Below the pieces are notes generated by a model. That model searched no databases. It saw only the letters and a list, made by a program, of their open reading frames with translations, and had not been told where the DNA came from. Position numbers and translations under genes: made by a program. A DNA stretch of 60,100 nt from Segatella paludivivens DSM 17968 = JCM 13650 (GTDB taxonomy: Bacteria > Bacteroidota > Bacteroidia > Bacteroidales > Bacteroidaceae), in contig NZ_KB890643.1 in assembly GCF_000373185.1 (NCBI RefSeq), positions 1 to 60,100 of the forward strand, in the 5' to 3' direction. Positions 26,299 through 35,323 of this stretch are shown in pieces. Within the stretch, counting starts at the first letter, position 1. The number at the start of each line of letters is the position of its first letter.

Positions 26299-26440
26299 CA
26301 CGTTAGGCAATTCAATTACCTAACGTGGGTAATTGAGTTGCCCACGTTGTGTAACCCGATTACTCACGTTGTGTAATCGGATTACACACGTGCCGAGGTA
26401 ATCTGATTGCACACATGTTGATGTAATCGAATTACACAGA
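26299..26440. repeat. Degenerate tandem array of short palindromic units
   Basis: Six or seven units of about 19-25 bases, each starting near CACGT and carrying a small dyad such as GTAATCGGATTAC or GGCAATTCAATTACC. Examples are CACGTTGTGTAACCCGATT and CACGTTGTGTAATCGGATTA. There are no spacers between units. The array lies between inverted repeat copies A1 and A2. Confidence 0.8.
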
Positions 26441-26444
26441 AGTT

Positions 26445-26783
26445 GTGAAAATTTGGGTGATAGTTTGTGCAATCAGTCTCTAAATATATTTACATCCTTC
26501 AAATTCATTCTCTCATTTTATATCTAGGCATGAGTAGATTTTTTGAATTATTCATGCAGTTCAAGAAGCTTGCTTTTATGCTTAATAAAACTCCATAAGC
26601 ACAAATATGTATTATGCAAATAGCATAATTGCAAAAAAAACGCAAAAAACAGGTGTACTTTAGGGCATAATGCCACTTTTCCCCCGATAATGTCACTTAA
26701 TGTCACTGGCTGAAGCCTTATAAACAAAGGGTTTGTGACATTATGACATTAGTGACATTAAAAAACTTTTTCTGGTAGAGTGC
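26445..26783 (-). repeat. Iteron-bearing intergenic repeat, copy A2 (long form)
   Basis: Read on the minus strand from 26778, it repeats the CTACCAG start, the TGTCA iterons and the downstream part of copy A3 over about 335 bases, ending at AAATTTTC. The shared 3' part includes TTTGTGCTTAT, the stretch TGAATAATTCAAAAA and GAGAGAATGA. It is inverted relative to A1, and the two outer ends lie about 820 bases apart. Confidence 0.85.
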
Positions 26784-26805
26784 TCTAAGCCTATTTGTGT
26801 AGAAA

Positions 26806-26832
26806 GCTCTTCAACTAAATTGACGAAGAGCC
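26806..26832 (-). terminator. Hairpin after the phosphoesterase gene, resembling an ISL3 terminal repeat
   Basis: On the minus strand, GGCTCTTC and GAAGAGC form a stem around GTCAATTTAGTT, and the sequence continues TTTCT. It is placed to terminate the phosphoesterase gene ending at 26842. The same string, with a few changes, forms the end of the ISL3 element at 59822-59847. Confidence 0.5.
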
Positions 26833-26841
26833 TCTATCTTA

Positions 26842-28284
26842 TCATAATACAATGTTTTCTTTGTATTTTTCTCCATAATGATTAGTGAAAATAATTTCTA
26901 TTTTCTTTGCGCCTTGTTCTGGTCTTAGGCGAAACAAGTGGGTTGTATAGCACTCAGGCAGATTTACATGATGCTCGTTTTTAATTCTAGAATACTCCTC
27001 ATCCTTATCTTTAAATTGCTCCATTTTTCCCTTGTTCACTCCGTCTTGTATCCATTCTACGCTGCACTTGTCGTCATAGTCCCATACGTTTGCAACTATA
27101 AAGTCTTTTTGTGTACTAAACTCTCCTTTTTTATATACGTGAATTTGATACTCTATGGATTTCCCCGTTGCTTTGTAAATACATCTGACTTTTGTTCCGT
27201 CAACATCAACAATCATATATCCGTTTGGTGCACCGCATCTGTTTACGTTTCCCCACCACCACGCACCACAAGCAGCACCAATGTTGTGTTGGTAAAGATG
27301 TTCGTTTACGTCTACATCTTGAAAAAAGTGTGAGTGTCCGCAGAATACGTGAACATCATATCCTTCGAGAAGTTTGTCGAGCATAGGAGTATTGTGCATA
27401 TTTGCATAAGGATACCATTTGTTCCATCCTGCGGCATGCATATTTAGGAATATCATAGATCCTTTAGGAATATAGCTAAGGTCTTTTCGCAACCATTCTA
27501 ATTTAGACGGTGTCAGCATTTCAACATATTTATTGTGTTGCATGTTGTTGATGTTGTTTATTGTAACAACATGAATCTTTCCGATGTTGAATGAATAATC
27601 TGTAGGTCCGAAATAGTTCATGAAATCCATTTCTGAATATATCTTTGCGCCCTTTGGCGAATTCTCCAGACTAGGTACGCTCTTAATCATATCGTGATTA
27701 CCTATACACATGAATGTTGTCATTCCTGTGTTTTCGATAGACTTTTTAAAAGGTTCCCAAATATTTCTCTTACTGAAAACCATGTCGCCAAGCGTTATCC
27801 CTATGACTTCATGTTCTTTATCCATACGAGAAATTTCGGATTTCATATCCTTTACAGTCTCATTGCACCAGCGCTTATAATCATGTTCGTCGTTTATTTG
27901 TGGATCGGAAATAGCGATGTAATAAAACTTGTCGGATTTGTTCTCACGTTTGTTTAATATAAAGTTGTGTGTTCTGACAGACTTACCTTTTAACTTGTTT
28001 ATTGGGGCATAAAATCCAAATGCTATACCATCCTTGTGTGGGAGTATGTATTCAGCTGGAGTTGAAATGGCAATGAACTTGCTTTTAGTCGTATCTGCCA
28101 CAATGCGATATTTGCCTTTCATGTCCGTTTTAACGAAGTTTTCTCCGTCATTTACAACTACATCAGGAATACCGTGTCCTAACTGATTGTACACTTTACC
28201 TATAACGGTAATCTTGTAGTTTTGTGCTACCATGCTTGTTGATGACATCAAGCCAAGAATAAGCCATAAATAAAATCTTTTCAT
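26842..28284 (-). CDS. Secreted calcineurin-like phosphoesterase with N- and C-terminal accessory domains
   Basis: A 480-residue protein with signal peptide MKRFYLWLILGLMSSTSMVAQ. Next comes a carboxypeptidase-regulatory-like N-domain (KITVIGKVYNQLGHGIPDVV), then a metallophosphatase core. The core motifs are ISDPQINDEHD, ITLGDMVF, CIGNHDM, NMHAAGW and FCGHSHFF, in the order that holds the binuclear metal site. The C-terminal third (from about residue 350) is the beta-sandwich found in this Bacteroidota subgroup. It probably acts in the periplasm or on the cell surface against phosphoesters. Substrate is unknown. A minus-strand -7 box TAATTTTG lies at 28321-28314. No co-transcribed neighbours are seen. 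Confidence 0.9.
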   Translation of the reverse strand: MKRFYLWLILGLMSSTSMVAQNYKITVIGKVYNQLGHGIPDVVVNDGENFVKTDMKGKYRIVADTTKSKFIAISTPAEYILPHKDGIAFGFYAPINKLKGKSVRTHNFILNKRENKSDKFYYIAISDPQINDEHDYKRWCNETVKDMKSEISRMDKEHEVIGITLGDMVFSKRNIWEPFKKSIENTGMTTFMCIGNHDMIKSVPSLENSPKGAKIYSEMDFMNYFGPTDYSFNIGKIHVVTINNINNMQHNKYVEMLTPSKLEWLRKDLSYIPKGSMIFLNMHAAGWNKWYPYANMHNTPMLDKLLEGYDVHVFCGHSHFFQDVDVNEHLYQHNIGAACGAWWWGNVNRCGAPNGYMIVDVDGTKVRCIYKATGKSIEYQIHVYKKGEFSTQKDFIVANVWDYDDKCSVEWIQDGVNKGKMEQFKDKDEEYSRIKNEHHVNLPECYTTHLFRLRPEQGAKKIEIIFTNHYGEKYKENIVL

Positions 28285-28465
28285 CTATAATATTATGAAT
28301 ATCAATAACGCTGCAAAATTACTAATATTTTTTATAGCATATATACTTTAAAAGATAAATAATTTAAATGCGTAGTAAACATATTGCTATCAGTGCCAAA
28401 TCTCTTGATAATCAGTGTTTGACGGTTTATATCTTTGGAATAAACGTTAAAATAGGAATTTATAT

Positions 28466-28496
28466 TTTGTAGTTTGGCTTTAAAGAATTATTTTTG
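28466..28496 (+). promoter_or_regulatory. Promoter of the dapB operon
   Basis: TTTG at 28466-28469 and TATTTTTG at 28489-28496, 19 bases apart. The predicted start near 28502 leaves a leader of about 26 bases. Confidence 0.65.
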
Positions 28497-28527
28497 CATG
28501 TTAGAATATTCTTAATTTATATAGATT

Positions 28528-29283
28528 ATGAAAATAGCTTTGATAGGCTACGGAAAGATGGGACGCATGATAGAGGAAATAGCCCTTCAGCGTGGTCATG
28601 AAATTGTTTGCAAGATTGATGTCAATAATCCTCAGGATTTTGATTCTCCAGAGTTTGCTAGTGCAGATGTTGCGATAGAGTTTACTAATCCTACAGCTGC
28701 TTATGGCAACTATTTAAAGGCTTTCAAACACAATGTTAAGATTGTGAGTGGTAGTACTGGTTGGATGAAAGACCATAAATCAGAAGTTGAGGGTCTTACT
28801 AAAGACGGTAAACAGACATTGTTCTGGGCATCAAACTTTTCAATTGGTGTAGCTATTTTCTCAGCTGTAAATCGTTATCTTGCAAAGATAATGAATAATT
28901 TTCCACAGTATGATGTTGAAATGGAGGAAACTCATCACGTTCATAAGTTGGATGCTCCATCAGGAACAGCAATCACTCTCGCAGAGGAAGTGATAGAAAA
29001 TATTGATAGAAAAACTGAATGGGTTAAAGGATTCCAGCATAATGCTGACGGAACAGAAGAAGGTAGTAATGAAGTTGCTGATAGTCAGTTGGCTATTGCT
29101 AGCATACGTCGTGACGAAGTACCTGGTATTCACTCAATCAACTATGATAGCGAAGCTGATAAAATCACAATAACTCATAATGCTCATAGCAGAAAAGGAT
29201 TTGCACTCGGTGCTGTTCTTGCGGCTGAATATACAAAAGAACATACTGGATTGCTTACCACAAGTGATCTTTTTAAATTCTAA
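28528..29283 (+). CDS. dapB: 4-hydroxy-tetrahydrodipicolinate reductase
   Basis: Cytosolic NAD(P)H enzyme of the diaminopimelate/lysine pathway. N-terminal nucleotide-binding motif is LIGYGKMGRMIE. The active-site stretch EETHHVHKLDAPSGTA holds the catalytic His pair and Lys. SGSTGW and ASNFSIGV are also conserved. At 251 residues it is slightly shorter than the E. coli enzyme (273) and normal for the phylum. It leads an operon with two signal-peptidase-type genes and wbqC, with five bases to lepB. This gene order is one I know from other Bacteroidales. Confidence 0.95.
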   Translation: MKIALIGYGKMGRMIEEIALQRGHEIVCKIDVNNPQDFDSPEFASADVAIEFTNPTAAYGNYLKAFKHNVKIVSGSTGWMKDHKSEVEGLTKDGKQTLFWASNFSIGVAIFSAVNRYLAKIMNNFPQYDVEMEETHHVHKLDAPSGTAITLAEEVIENIDRKTEWVKGFQHNADGTEEGSNEVADSQLAIASIRRDEVPGIHSINYDSEADKITITHNAHSRKGFALGAVLAAEYTKEHTGLLTTSDLFKF

Positions 29284-29288
29284 TAACG

Positions 29289-30734
29289 ATGATTGATAAA
29301 AGCAAAACCAAGATTAATTCTAAGGTTCAATGGACTAAGTTTGCAGTAGTTCTAGTTTGTTACTTGCTTTTCCTGCTATGGGTTAAGAGTTGGTGGGGAC
29401 TGATAGTTGTGCCGTTTATATATGACGTATATATTACAAAAAAAATAAGATGGCAATGGTGGAAGGATGCTGAGGGACCTACTCGTTTCCTTATGAGTTG
29501 GGTTGATGCACTTGTATTTGCTCTTGTAGCTGTATATTTCATTAATTTGTTCTTCTTTCAGAACTTTGTTATTCCTTCATCTTCTTTAGAGAAGAGTCTG
29601 CTCACGGGTGACTATTTGTTTGTAAGCAAGGTTAGTTACGGTCCGCGTATTCCAGAGACTCCGCTAACAATGCCACTTACTCAGCACACGCTTCCAGTAG
29701 TAAATGCCAAGAGTTATATTGAATGGCCTCATTGGGACTATCGTCGTGTTAAAGGTTTGGGTAATGTAAAGCTTAATGATATTGTCGTTTTCAATTATCC
29801 TGCAGGCGATACAATTTGCTCTTCTGATCAATGGCAACAGCAAGACTATTATGCAATGTCTTATGGCATAGGTGAACAACTTTATCAGCAGAATCATAAA
29901 ATGCCACAACTGAAGTCACTTAACAGAATTCAGCAACGTAAGTATTTTGATATGATTTATGCACTTGGTAGAAACTATATATTGAGTAATCAGCAGGTAT
30001 ATGGTGAGATAATTACACGTCCTGCAGATCGTCGTGAGAACTATGTAAAACGTTGTGTAGGACTTCCTGGACAGACTTTGCAGATAAAGAACAGAATCGT
30101 ATATCTTAACGGAAAGGCTAATAAAGAACCTGATAATGTTCAGTATTCTTATTATGTGAAACTCAGATGCCCTATGCCGCAGGAACTAATGGATCAACTG
30201 GGCATATCAACAGAAGATATAACAGGTCTTACCCAATACGGTTTTATTCCTCTCACAAAGAAAGCTGTTACGGCTTTATCTAAACGCAAGGATATTGTTC
30301 AGAGTATTCGTCTTAATACAGATGCCCAGACAGGAGATTTATATCCTTTAAACGGATATACTGGTTGGACTCGTGATAATTACGGTCCTATCTGGATACC
30401 AAAGAAGGGTGCAACTGTAAAACTTGATATGAACAATATTGCTATCTATGAGCGTCCTATACATGTATATGAAGGTAACAATCTAAAGATTGTAAACGGA
30501 AATATATATATAAATGGCAAGGTGGCACATAGCTACAAGTTCAAGATGGACTATTATTGGATGATGGGTGATAATCGTCATAACAGTGCCGATTCTCGTT
30601 ATTGGGGATTTGTGCCAGAGAGCCATATTGTTGGAAAGCCTATATTTATATGGTGGAGCCATAATCCAGATCACCCAGGTCTCAGTGGTATAAGATGGAA
30701 TCGTCTGTTTAATTTTGTCGATAACATCAAATAA
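29289..30734 (+). CDS. lepB: Signal peptidase I (large Bacteroidota form)
   Basis: Membrane-anchored serine-lysine protease that removes signal peptides at the periplasmic face. Two hydrophobic segments precede the catalytic domain (about residues 18-48 and 71-92). The catalytic serine is S99 in FVIPSSSLEKSLL and the general-base lysine is K254 in YVKRCVGLPGQ. The GDNRHNSADSRYWG box is complete. At 481 residues it is longer than E. coli LepB (324) because of a large insert between the Ser and Lys boxes. It follows dapB by five bases and precedes a degenerate paralogue, so it is the active partner of the pair. Confidence 0.95.
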   Translation: MIDKSKTKINSKVQWTKFAVVLVCYLLFLLWVKSWWGLIVVPFIYDVYITKKIRWQWWKDAEGPTRFLMSWVDALVFALVAVYFINLFFFQNFVIPSSSLEKSLLTGDYLFVSKVSYGPRIPETPLTMPLTQHTLPVVNAKSYIEWPHWDYRRVKGLGNVKLNDIVVFNYPAGDTICSSDQWQQQDYYAMSYGIGEQLYQQNHKMPQLKSLNRIQQRKYFDMIYALGRNYILSNQQVYGEIITRPADRRENYVKRCVGLPGQTLQIKNRIVYLNGKANKEPDNVQYSYYVKLRCPMPQELMDQLGISTEDITGLTQYGFIPLTKKAVTALSKRKDIVQSIRLNTDAQTGDLYPLNGYTGWTRDNYGPIWIPKKGATVKLDMNNIAIYERPIHVYEGNNLKIVNGNIYINGKVAHSYKFKMDYYWMMGDNRHNSADSRYWGFVPESHIVGKPIFIWWSHNPDHPGLSGIRWNRLFNFVDNIK

Positions 30735-30744
30735 AAATTATTAA

Positions 30745-30768
30745 AGCCTTCCCTCTAATGGGAAGGCT
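30745..30768 (+). promoter_or_regulatory. Intercistronic hairpin between lepB and the lepB-like gene
   Basis: Perfect 9-bp stem AGCCTTCCC/GGGAAGGCT with loop TCTAAT. The possible start codon ATG 30758 overlaps the loop and the right arm. On the plus strand no U-run follows, so it may act in RNA processing or translation rather than termination. Confidence 0.55.
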
Positions 30769-30775
30769 GATTGAT

Positions 30776-31174
30776 ATGCGGCAATTCCTGAAATGGATGA
30801 TATCAATATTGGCTGCGTTTTTAATCGTATTAGTGGTGCGCGCCTTTGCTTTCGCTGTCTATAAAGTACCAGAAAATTCTTTGTTGAAGAATGGTGACAG
30901 AGTGATAGTGAATAGATTGGCACGTGCTGATTTTAAAAAAAATGATTTAATTGTCTTTGGTGACAGTGTTAAGTTGCTTGGCAGAATAGAAGCTCTGCCA
31001 GGAGATACGATAACTGTTGGCAAAGACAAATTTGTTATACCTACGGTATGTTGCCGAAAGTGCAGGTGTAAATATTGTCATGAATACCTTATTAATATAG
31101 GGCGTGGCAAATTACTTGTACCTTATCATAGCATAAATGGCAAGGCATACCGATTATACAATCTTCCGTTTTGA
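30776..31174 (+). CDS. Signal-peptidase-like (S26) protein lacking the catalytic lysine
   Basis: A 132-residue protein with one N-terminal membrane span (WMISILAAFLIVLVVRAF) followed by the S26 Ser box YKVPENSLLKNGD with S35. The Lys box should read VKRxxGLPGD but reads LLGRIEALPGD, with Gly69 where the general-base Lys belongs. The GDNR box is absent. Instead a cluster of five cysteines follows (CCRKCRCKYC, C92-C101). It is therefore probably not a classical peptidase. It could be a regulatory or scaffold partner of LepB, or bind metal. ATG 30776 was chosen because the earlier ATG 30758 lies in a hairpin. It overlaps wbqC at its stop codon. Confidence 0.75.
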   Translation: MRQFLKWMISILAAFLIVLVVRAFAFAVYKVPENSLLKNGDRVIVNRLARADFKKNDLIVFGDSVKLLGRIEALPGDTITVGKDKFVIPTVCCRKCRCKYCHEYLINIGRGKLLVPYHSINGKAYRLYNLPF

Positions 31175-31791
31175 CAATAGCATTACTTTCTTCTACATAT
31201 TTTGGTCCTATACAATGGTATCAGAAACTAAACAGATATGACCGTTGTATGATTGAGCAGCATGATAATTTTATCAAGCAGACTTATCGCAACCGATGTG
31301 TCATACCTACTACTAATGGACTCCAGTCACTTAGCATTCCGGTGACCACCGTTGCAGACTCACCAATATCAAAGACACCAATGAAGGATATTCGCATTTC
31401 TGATCATGGAAATTGGCGTCATATTCATTGGAATGCTTTAACTTCAGCTTACGGTGAAAGTCCTTTCTTTGAATATTATCAGGATGACATTCGTCCTTTC
31501 TTCGAAAGAAAGTGGGAATTCCTTATTGATTTCAATATGGAAATAACGCAAAAGATGAATGAACTTTTGGACATTCGCCCAACGATTAGTCTCACAAATG
31601 AATTTGTCTCATCTGTAAATGATGTGGTTGATTTTCGTGATGTAATACGCCCCAAGCATCCTGGTAATGATGCTGACTTTAATCCTATAAGATACTATCA
31701 GGTGTATCAACAAAAATTTGATTTTCAGCCAAACATGAGCATTCTAGACTTGTTGTTTAATGAAGGAAACGAGTCTGTATTCTATCTTTAA
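31171..31791 (+). CDS. WbqC family protein
   Basis: A 206-residue WbqC-like protein. It begins TIALLSSTYFGPIQWYQKLNRYD, the conserved WbqC start, with later KDIRISDHGNWRHIHWNAL and SPFFEYYQDDIRPFFE. The family is linked to O-antigen or surface-sugar synthesis, but its chemistry is poorly known. The only good start is TTG 31171, which overlaps the stop codon of the preceding gene as TTGA, so it depends on translational coupling. It ends the dapB-lepB-lepB-like operon. No terminator is evident within the next 60 bases. Confidence 0.88.
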   Translation: MTIALLSSTYFGPIQWYQKLNRYDRCMIEQHDNFIKQTYRNRCVIPTTNGLQSLSIPVTTVADSPISKTPMKDIRISDHGNWRHIHWNALTSAYGESPFFEYYQDDIRPFFERKWEFLIDFNMEITQKMNELLDIRPTISLTNEFVSSVNDVVDFRDVIRPKHPGNDADFNPIRYYQVYQQKFDFQPNMSILDLLFNEGNESVFYL

Positions 31792-31905
31792 GCTTATTTT
31801 ACCCTAAAAATATATAGTGGCAGATATGTTAAATACCTGTAGCTTTTTATTATATGGGAAACAAAAGTTATTAATGAAACATTATGAAATATAAATGAGC
31901 TATTT

Positions 31906-31940
31906 TTTGGTGTCATAATCGTCAATAATATATAAATTTG
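31906..31940 (+). promoter_or_regulatory. Possible promoter of susC
   Basis: A -7 box TAAATTTG lies at 31933-31940 with TTTG at 31906-31909. The 23-base spacing is longer than usual, so this is tentative. It would leave a leader of about 115 bases, in which I see no clear structure. Confidence 0.35.
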
Positions 31941-32059
31941 TCGCCGTCATCATAATTGATGCTAATACTATGCAACATTTGTAAACATACACTTGCTGAT
32001 AAAAGTAGTAAGTCAAATATCTAATATAACAACCTAATAATTATCTAACAAAGTCAAAC

Positions 32060-35000
32060 ATGGATTATTTAAAATCTATTGAAAAGCCGTTAGTGTTGCT
32101 ATTCTTGCTTTGTTTATTCCCATTGGGAATATCGGCTCAAAGCATAGTCAAAGGAATAGTTAATGATGAATCTGGAGAGCCTGTTATTGGGGCTACGATT
32201 CGAGTCCTGGGTACTAAGGAAGGAGCAATTACTGATTTTAATGGAAGTTTCCAAATTTCAGCTGCACCAAATGCTAAGTTAAATATCACTTATGTGGGCT
32301 TTGTACCCCAAACAGTGAATATTAGCGGACGTAAAAATATTACTATAACATTGAAAGAAGACGCCAGTACTCTTAATGATGTCGTAGTAATTGGTTATGG
32401 TACCGCAAAACGTAGTGATATATCTGGTTCTGTTGCTTCTGTTGATGCAAAGTCCATGATGAAGAAATCTCCAATAAACCTTGCCGACGGACTGAAAGGT
32501 GCTGCTCCAGGTGTAATCGTTACATCTCAGGATGGTGCTCCTAGTGCAATGGCACAGGTACGTATTCGTGGTGTCGGGACTATTAATGGAAACTCTGAAC
32601 CTCTATATGTTGTTGATGGAGTGCAGGTTGGTACGAATGCTAACTTCTTGAATCCACAAGATATAGAAAGCATTGAAGTCTTGAAGGATGCTTCTGCAAC
32701 AGCTATCTACGGTTCTCGTGGTGCGAATGGTGTCATCATGATCACCACGAAGCATGGTTCAAAGGGTGCTCTTCATGTAGACGTAAACGCAGGTTGGAGT
32801 GTTCAAACTCTTGCAAACACACTTAACACCCTAGATGCTGACACTTATGCAAGCGCTATTCGTTTAGCTCGTCAAGGTGATGGTACAAACGTTGCTATGC
32901 CAATATTTTCTACCCAATATGATGGTCAGCGCAAGACGATTGATTGGCAGAAAGAAATGACTCGTTCCGCTCTTCGTCAGAACTATTCTGTTAACATAAG
33001 CGGTGGTACAGAGAAATTCCAAAGTTCTTTCTCTGCAGGCTATTTGGATAACGAAGGTGTAGTTGTAAACACAAACTATCGTCGTATGAATCTTCGTGGA
33101 ACTATGAAAGCTCAGGTAAACGATTATCTTGAGGTTGGTGGTGACTTGAACTTTACACACGATGTTAATAGAGGAAGTAATAATGGTTTTGGTAATAATA
33201 CCAACCTTTCTTCTATTCGTGACTATGCAACATTAGCTCCAACAATGGACTATACGGATGCAAATGGTAAGATTGTATCACCAAATGTTGTTAATGCTGA
33301 TGGTACTTATGGTACATTCTGGCAGAACTCTGCAACAGGTAATGAAATTTCAGGAAGTGCTGATAACTTTTATGCGAAGCAGATGGAACTTGATAGTCCT
33401 ACACGTAATAATCGCGTCTTAGCTAACGTTTATATTGATTTGAACCCTGTTAAGGGACTTCACCTAAAATCTATATACTCTTACAATCATAATGCACAAG
33501 ATAACTATAACTGGCAGACTCCTGTTGTTCGTTATAATGGTGACCAAAAGGTTAAAATGAATAATATCGACACAAGAGAAAGTTTTAGTTTGTCTCAGAA
33601 TTCAAGCTATGATAAGAGTATTGAAACTTATCTTACTTATCATTGGGCTAACGATATTCATGATATTACTGCTATGGCAGGTAACTCTGTTAGTGAGAGT
33701 AAAGGTTATTGGGTAAATGCAAGTGCTAAAGATTTCCCTGCTGAAACGATACGCTTAATTTCACTTACCAACGACCTTACAACTAAGGATTGTGGTGGTG
33801 GTTTTAACCTTCAAACTCGTTTCATCTCATACTATGGTCGTTTGATGTATAGTTTGATGAATCGTTATAACTTAACTGCAACTGTTCGCCGTGATGGAAG
33901 TTCAAACTTTGGTGAAGGAAACCGTTGGGGAACATTCCCTTCTGCTGCTGCATCTTGGCGTATATCTGAAGAGCCTTGGATGAAAAACATTAGCGCTATA
34001 AGTAACGTTAAACTTCGTCTTGGCTGGGGTAGAACAGGTAATGCCGGTAGTGCCACAAGTAATGCTATTTCACAGTTGGGTTCTGCTTCAACTCAATATC
34101 ATTTCTATTCTGACGGTGCTACAACCCAGAATTTTACTACCGCTAATGGTATAGCTCAGTTGATTATTGCAAATCCTAATTTGAAATGGGAAACTAATGA
34201 ACAGACTAATCTCGGTCTTGATTTCTCCCTTCTTAAGGGTGATTTGAATATGTCATTTGATTACTTTGTTCGTAATTCTAAGGATTTGCTTCTTGATGTT
34301 TCTGTACGACTATCTTCTGGCTACCAGACATATTATAGCAACTATGGTGAAATCCGCAATACTGGTTTTGAATTCAGTGCAAGATACAACCATAACTTTA
34401 ATAAGGACTTTTCTATTGGTGCAACTATCACTGGTTCAACTTTGAAGAATAAGATTATTCAGAGTGGTCTCGATATTTACAATACATGTTCTGGTGGTAA
34501 TGATGGTACTAATATTGATGGTTCTAATGTTCAGGCTGTTAATGGTGATGGCTTAAAGTGGACTAACCACTCTATTTGCCGTGAGGGTTATGCCGTAGGT
34601 TCATTCTATGGATACAAAGCCGCAGGTATTGTACGCACTCAGGCTCAGCTTGATGAACTAAATAAGTCTGCTGGTGGTACTTATCAGGATGGACTTCACG
34701 TGGGTGACCTTTATTATAAGGACCTTAATGGTGATAAGAAAGTTGACGCAAATGATGTTGATGTAATTGGTAATGGTTTCCCGAAATTAAACTTTGGTCT
34801 TAACTTGAACGCAACTTATAAGAATTGGGATGTCTCTGTTTACACTTATGGTGTACTAGGTCAGAAGATCCTGTCTTACTCAGCAATGCGTCTTTCTACA
34901 ATGAAGGCTGTCGATGATCCTTCTGTTCCTAACATTCTTAAAAGTGCTTACAACGAGTCTTTCTCTGTAAATCCTAATGGAAGTCTTCCTCGTTTGAGTA

Positions 35001-35296
35001 TTCTTGATGATAAGAGTTCAAACTGCCGTGTATCTGACTTCTGGGTAAAGAATGGTGATTTCTTGAAGATTAATAATATACAGATTGGCTATACATTCCC
35101 AAGAGAGTGGCTTACTCCATTGAAGATAACTTCTGCTCGCGCTTTCATGTCTATTAGTAATCTTGCGTGTATATCAGGTTACAATAAATATGGTGATCCA
35201 GAATGTGGTCAGGGATCTGTTATTTACACAGGTCTTGATACTGGTCGTTACCCAACACCTCGTACTTATTCATTGGGATTAAGTGTGCAATTCTAA
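32060..35296 (+). CDS. SusC/RagA-family TonB-dependent outer-membrane receptor
   Basis: A 1078-residue nutrient receptor. Signal peptide ends LFPLGISAQ. The carboxypeptidase-regulatory-like domain at about 30-115 contains GIVNDESGEPVIGATIRVLG. The SusC signature DVVVIGYGTAKR precedes the plug, which ends IEVLKDASATAIYGSRGANG. The remainder is a 22-strand-type barrel ending in phenylalanine (YSLGLSVQF). It takes up an oligosaccharide or peptide with the SusD-like lipoprotein encoded 27 bases downstream. No glycoside hydrolase, sigma/anti-sigma pair or hybrid sensor is beside it, so the ligand cannot be inferred from context. Confidence 0.96.
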   Translation: MDYLKSIEKPLVLLFLLCLFPLGISAQSIVKGIVNDESGEPVIGATIRVLGTKEGAITDFNGSFQISAAPNAKLNITYVGFVPQTVNISGRKNITITLKEDASTLNDVVVIGYGTAKRSDISGSVASVDAKSMMKKSPINLADGLKGAAPGVIVTSQDGAPSAMAQVRIRGVGTINGNSEPLYVVDGVQVGTNANFLNPQDIESIEVLKDASATAIYGSRGANGVIMITTKHGSKGALHVDVNAGWSVQTLANTLNTLDADTYASAIRLARQGDGTNVAMPIFSTQYDGQRKTIDWQKEMTRSALRQNYSVNISGGTEKFQSSFSAGYLDNEGVVVNTNYRRMNLRGTMKAQVNDYLEVGGDLNFTHDVNRGSNNGFGNNTNLSSIRDYATLAPTMDYTDANGKIVSPNVVNADGTYGTFWQNSATGNEISGSADNFYAKQMELDSPTRNNRVLANVYIDLNPVKGLHLKSIYSYNHNAQDNYNWQTPVVRYNGDQKVKMNNIDTRESFSLSQNSSYDKSIETYLTYHWANDIHDITAMAGNSVSESKGYWVNASAKDFPAETIRLISLTNDLTTKDCGGGFNLQTRFISYYGRLMYSLMNRYNLTATVRRDGSSNFGEGNRWGTFPSAAASWRISEEPWMKNISAISNVKLRLGWGRTGNAGSATSNAISQLGSASTQYHFYSDGATTQNFTTANGIAQLIIANPNLKWETNEQTNLGLDFSLLKGDLNMSFDYFVRNSKDLLLDVSVRLSSGYQTYYSNYGEIRNTGFEFSARYNHNFNKDFSIGATITGSTLKNKIIQSGLDIYNTCSGGNDGTNIDGSNVQAVNGDGLKWTNHSICREGYAVGSFYGYKAAGIVRTQAQLDELNKSAGGTYQDGLHVGDLYYKDLNGDKKVDANDVDVIGNGFPKLNFGLNLNATYKNWDVSVYTYGVLGQKILSYSAMRLSTMKAVDDPSVPNILKSAYNESFSVNPNGSLPRLSILDDKSSNCRVSDFWVKNGDFLKINNIQIGYTFPREWLTPLKITSARAFMSISNLACISGYNKYGDPECGQGSVIYTGLDTGRYPTPRTYSLGLSVQF

Positions 35297-35323
35297 ATTA
35301 ATAATCTTACAAATAAAAATACG

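Noticed and set aside
26119..26376. 85-codon plus-strand frame across the A1 edge and the palindromic array
   Set aside because: It reads through palindromic repeats, and its composition is unlike a folded protein.
26299..26440. CRISPR array
   Set aside because: Units are contiguous without unique spacers, vary in length, and no cas genes are in the window.
26505..26696. 63-codon minus-strand frame inside repeat A2
   Set aside because: The frame is not kept in copy A3, so the repeat is treated as non-coding.
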